Below, in pieces: positions 62,014 to 64,000 of a stretch of DNA of 64,000 nucleotides. The stretch covers positions 308,882 through 372,881 of the forward strand of contig NZ_VNFK01000003.1 of assembly GCF_007786235.1 (NCBI RefSeq). The letters run 5' to 3'. The notes beneath the pieces were generated by a model that was not told where the DNA came from, did no database searches, and worked only from the letters and a program-made list of their open reading frames with translations. Origin of the DNA: Paenarthrobacter nitroguajacolicus. Its GTDB lineage: Bacteria > Actinomycetota > Actinomycetes > Actinomycetales > Micrococcaceae. Both the position numbers and the translations under genes were made by a program. Numbering within the stretch: the first letter of the stretch is position 1; each line of letters begins with the position of its first letter.

Positions 62014-62076
62014 GAGTTTTTGTACACGTAATGCCCTTAAGAAGCACTCTTAAGGGCATTACGTGTACAAAATCTC
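62014..62076. repeat. Interspersed palindromic element, copy 3
   Basis: The left arm starts GAGTTTTTGTACACGTAATG and the right arm mirrors it with one mismatch in 27 bp (GAG-A/T-TTTTG). Compared with copies 1 and 2, the bases after GTACA differ in both arms together (ACGTAAT/ATTACGT), preserving pairing. It ends 7 bases from the ABC permease stop codon. Confidence 0.87.
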
Positions 62077-62083
62077 CGAAGGG

Positions 62084-63028
62084 TTAGCGGCTGCTGCCTG
62101 CCAACAAGCCCCGGCGCTGCAGCAGTCGCTTCTCGATCGGCCCGAATACCAGGAGCTCGATCAGGATGCCCACGAACAGGATCAGCAGGATCGCGGACAT
62201 CACAATGGTCATGTCGGACAGGAGACGGCCCTGATCCAGCAACGAGCCCAGCCCGAACCCGATCGTGCCGCCTACTGCGATGATTTCGGCGGCCATGAGG
62301 GAGCGCCACGAGAAAGCCCATCCCTGCTTCAAACCGCCGATGTATCCGGGGAGGGCTGCGGGGAGGACGATCTGCAGCGCCATCTGGAGCCGGTTCGCAC
62401 CGAGGACCGTGCCCACGCTGCGGTACTGCGGCGGAATCTGGTCCACACCGGAAATGAGCCCGTTGATGATGGACGGAATAGCGCCCATGAACACCACGAA
62501 GTAGACGGTGGCGTCGGTCAGACCGAACCAGATGATGGCGGCAGGAACCCATGCCACGGACGGCAAAACCTGCAAGCCGGAAATGAGCGGCCCGAACGCG
62601 CGGCGCAAGGGAGCTACCTGAGCCAGGATCAACCCCACGGGAGTAGCGATGACCACGGAGATCAGGAAGCCGATCACACCACGCTGCAGCGAAGTCCACA
62701 CCGCTTCCTGGACCTTGCCTTCGCCCCACATGGTCACGAACTGAGTGAGCACGTCGAGTGGTCCAGGCACGAGGTCGCGCCGTTTGAATTCGAGCGAAAC
62801 GTAGAACTGCCACGCGAGGATCAGGACCACCAGTGCGGCAACGGGTAGCAACACCCGCTTCCATTCGATGCCGGCCTTGCGGCCCGTATCTGACTGGAGG
62901 TTGTCCAGGCCCGCTTCAAGGTCCCGGAGCTCCGAGGCGTTGCCCTTCAGCGACGGCGAGGTGATGTGCTCTTTGGATTCAGTCACGGGAAGGGTCCGCT
63001 CTTCGGTGGTGATGGGGTTACTTGGCAT
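62084..63028 (-). CDS. ABC transporter permease, SsuC/TauC type
   Basis: This 314-residue permease has about six transmembrane segments. The EAA motif is in 'RSVGTVLGANRLQMALQIVLPAALPGYIGGLKQGWAFSWRSLMAAE', typical of nitrate/sulfonate/taurine importers. The start at ATG 63026-63028 overlaps the end of the ATPase gene by 11 bases. An N-terminal polar extension of about 60 residues precedes the first segment. Confidence 0.92.
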   Translation of the reverse strand: MPSNPITTEERTLPVTESKEHITSPSLKGNASELRDLEAGLDNLQSDTGRKAGIEWKRVLLPVAALVVLILAWQFYVSLEFKRRDLVPGPLDVLTQFVTMWGEGKVQEAVWTSLQRGVIGFLISVVIATPVGLILAQVAPLRRAFGPLISGLQVLPSVAWVPAAIIWFGLTDATVYFVVFMGAIPSIINGLISGVDQIPPQYRSVGTVLGANRLQMALQIVLPAALPGYIGGLKQGWAFSWRSLMAAEIIAVGGTIGFGLGSLLDQGRLLSDMTIVMSAILLILFVGILIELLVFGPIEKRLLQRRGLLAGSSR

Positions 63029-63749
63029 GGCGGCGGATCTCCTCGCGAAGACGGCGGGTGATGACACCGGTCAACTCCCCAGCACGACCAGCATCGGTAC
63101 GGTGTTCCTCGGTGACTTCCCATTCGGCAACAACCCGGCCGGGACGCGAGGACAAAAGCAGCACTCGCTGGCCCAGTCGCACGGCCTCGCGTACGTTGTG
63201 GGTCACGAACACGATGGTCCGGCCCGTTTCCTTCCAGATCCGCTCAAGCTCGTCATGAAGTAGGTCGCGGGTAATGGCGTCGAGTGCCGCGAACGGCTCA
63301 TCCATCAGCAGGAGCTGACGATCCTGTGCCAAGGAGCGGGCCAAGGCCACGCGCTGCCGCATGCCGCCGGACAGTTCGTGGGGACGCTTATCCCCCGCGC
63401 CACCTAGGTGGACCAGTTCCAACAGTTCGCTGGCACGTTCACGCCGGCCGGCCTTGGTGCTGGTCTTGTCAGCCAACTGCAGGGCGAGTTCGATGTTGCC
63501 GCGCGCGGTCAGCCAAGGGAACAGGGATGCGTCCTGGAACATGAAGGCGGCACCGTCGCTTGGTACTTCAAGAGCGCCCGACGTCGGCTTTTCCAGTCCC
63601 GCCATGATGTTCAGCAGGGTGGACTTACCGCAGCCCGACGCACCGAGGAGGGCGACGAACTCGCCTTGCGCGATGGTGGCGTTGACGTCGTCCAGCACCG
63701 GGGCGCCGTCGCCGAAGCGCTTGCCCAGGTTCTCGAGTACGACTGGCAT
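63018..63749 (-). CDS. ABC transporter ATP-binding protein, SsuB/TauB type
   Basis: This 243-residue ATPase has Walker A 'LLGASGCGKSTLLNIMAGL' near residue 37, the signature 'LSGGMRQRVALARSLA' near 135, and Walker B 'LLLMDEPFAALD' near 156. The C-terminal 'RTDAGRAGELTGVITRRLREEI' suits the sulfonate/nitrate subgroup. The start was set at ATG 63747-63749; upstream in-frame sequence is not conserved. Confidence 0.93.
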   Translation of the reverse strand: MPVVLENLGKRFGDGAPVLDDVNATIAQGEFVALLGASGCGKSTLLNIMAGLEKPTSGALEVPSDGAAFMFQDASLFPWLTARGNIELALQLADKTSTKAGRRERASELLELVHLGGAGDKRPHELSGGMRQRVALARSLAQDRQLLLMDEPFAALDAITRDLLHDELERIWKETGRTIVFVTHNVREAVRLGQRVLLLSSRPGRVVAEWEVTEEHRTDAGRAGELTGVITRRLREEIRRHAK

Positions 63750-63847
63750 GGTCCCGTCCTTCGTGTTGATTGGTAGAGCTGATGTGGCTAAAGGCCGGTC
63801 CGCTCCCCGCGCGAATCGCAAGGGAAGCGGACCAGCCTGTTCTTGCT

Positions 63848-64000
63848 TAGTCTTGGCCGAGTCCTGCAGCTGAGGTCTTCTTGCCTTCAACCTCGTTCAA
63901 GGTTCGGAGGTCGAAGATGCCGCTGATGTCGGCCTTCTGGGTGGTTCCGGCTTTGACGCCGTCTTCCAGCAGTTTGTTGTACGTTCCTGCCAACGGGTCG
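63848..64000 (-). CDS. ABC transporter substrate-binding protein, C-terminal end
   Basis: Only the last 50 codons are inside the window: 'DPLAGTYNKLLEDGVKAGTT' to 'GLGQD' and a TAA at 63848-63850. The 'YNKLLEDGVKAG' and 'DLRTLNEV' pattern fits NMT1/THI5-type binding proteins (SsuA/TauA). It lies 98 bases upstream of the ATPase gene, giving the order binding protein, ATPase, permease. Confidence 0.75.

Overview
The window is chromosomal DNA from a high-GC Gram-positive bacterium, most likely an Arthrobacter or Paenarthrobacter relative (Micrococcaceae). I infer this from the strong G/C third-position bias, the many GTG starts, actinobacterial families (FprA-type ferredoxin reductases, LGFP repeats, DUF6153, DUF1023 hydrolases, a FurA-catalase pair) and dense, short-gapped gene packing. 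No rRNA, CRISPR array, phage or transposase was seen. One tRNA gene (tRNA-Tyr) is present. No species assignment is possible from sequence reading alone.

Layout. 1-20.6 kb is mostly core: the start of a cystathionine beta-synthase/cysteine synthase gene, a VOC protein, an AlkA-like DNA glycosylase, two ABC exporter pairs (the second with its own TetR regulator), an acyl-CoA synthetase, thioredoxin, a secreted LGFP/SGNH protein, a potassium channel, tRNA-Tyr, YajQ, a decayed DyP peroxidase, HtpX, an MFS exporter, and furA-catalase. 20.6-28.5 kb holds an amino acid permease, an alcohol-to-acetate module (aldehyde dehydrogenase, AdhP, DUF779, GAF-type regulator) and the first FprA reductase. 28.6-41.2 kb is a carbohydrate locus: a RarD-like transporter, then a minus-strand operon (ABC permeases and binding protein, DUF2264 protein, GH29 fucosidase) facing a plus-strand pair (2-hydroxyacid dehydrogenase, LacI regulator), with two matching LacI-type operators between them. 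A family 8 polysaccharide lyase follows; its C-terminal part is replaced by a 19-bp minisatellite.

41.6-48 kb holds GABA/aminobutyraldehyde degradation with a divergent PucR regulator, and an MFS/FadR-type regulator pair with a clear operator. 48-54 kb is partly sulfur metabolism (MBL-rhodanese protein, second FprA, CysG-like siroheme synthase), then AlkD-like repair protein, glutaminase and a luciferase-like oxidoreductase. 55.4-59.8 kb is the most unusual region: a helical N-terminal module and a DUF1023 alpha/beta hydrolase, apparently split by a frameshift, followed by four tandem paralogous lipoprotein genes. Each of the last three lipoproteins is preceded by a 27-codon mini-ORF that copies the last 27 codons of the hydrolase. 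The duplicated unit is therefore hydrolase tail plus lipoprotein, which resembles an effector-immunity array. 60.5-61.8 kb is a probable copper-responsive pair (DUF6153, DUF305), and the window ends in a sulfonate/nitrate/taurine-type ABC importer.

A family of three interspersed hairpins (23.85, 26.96 and 62.01 kb) sits directly behind stop codons and shows compensating changes between its arms. This suggests a conserved terminator-like or mobile palindromic element.
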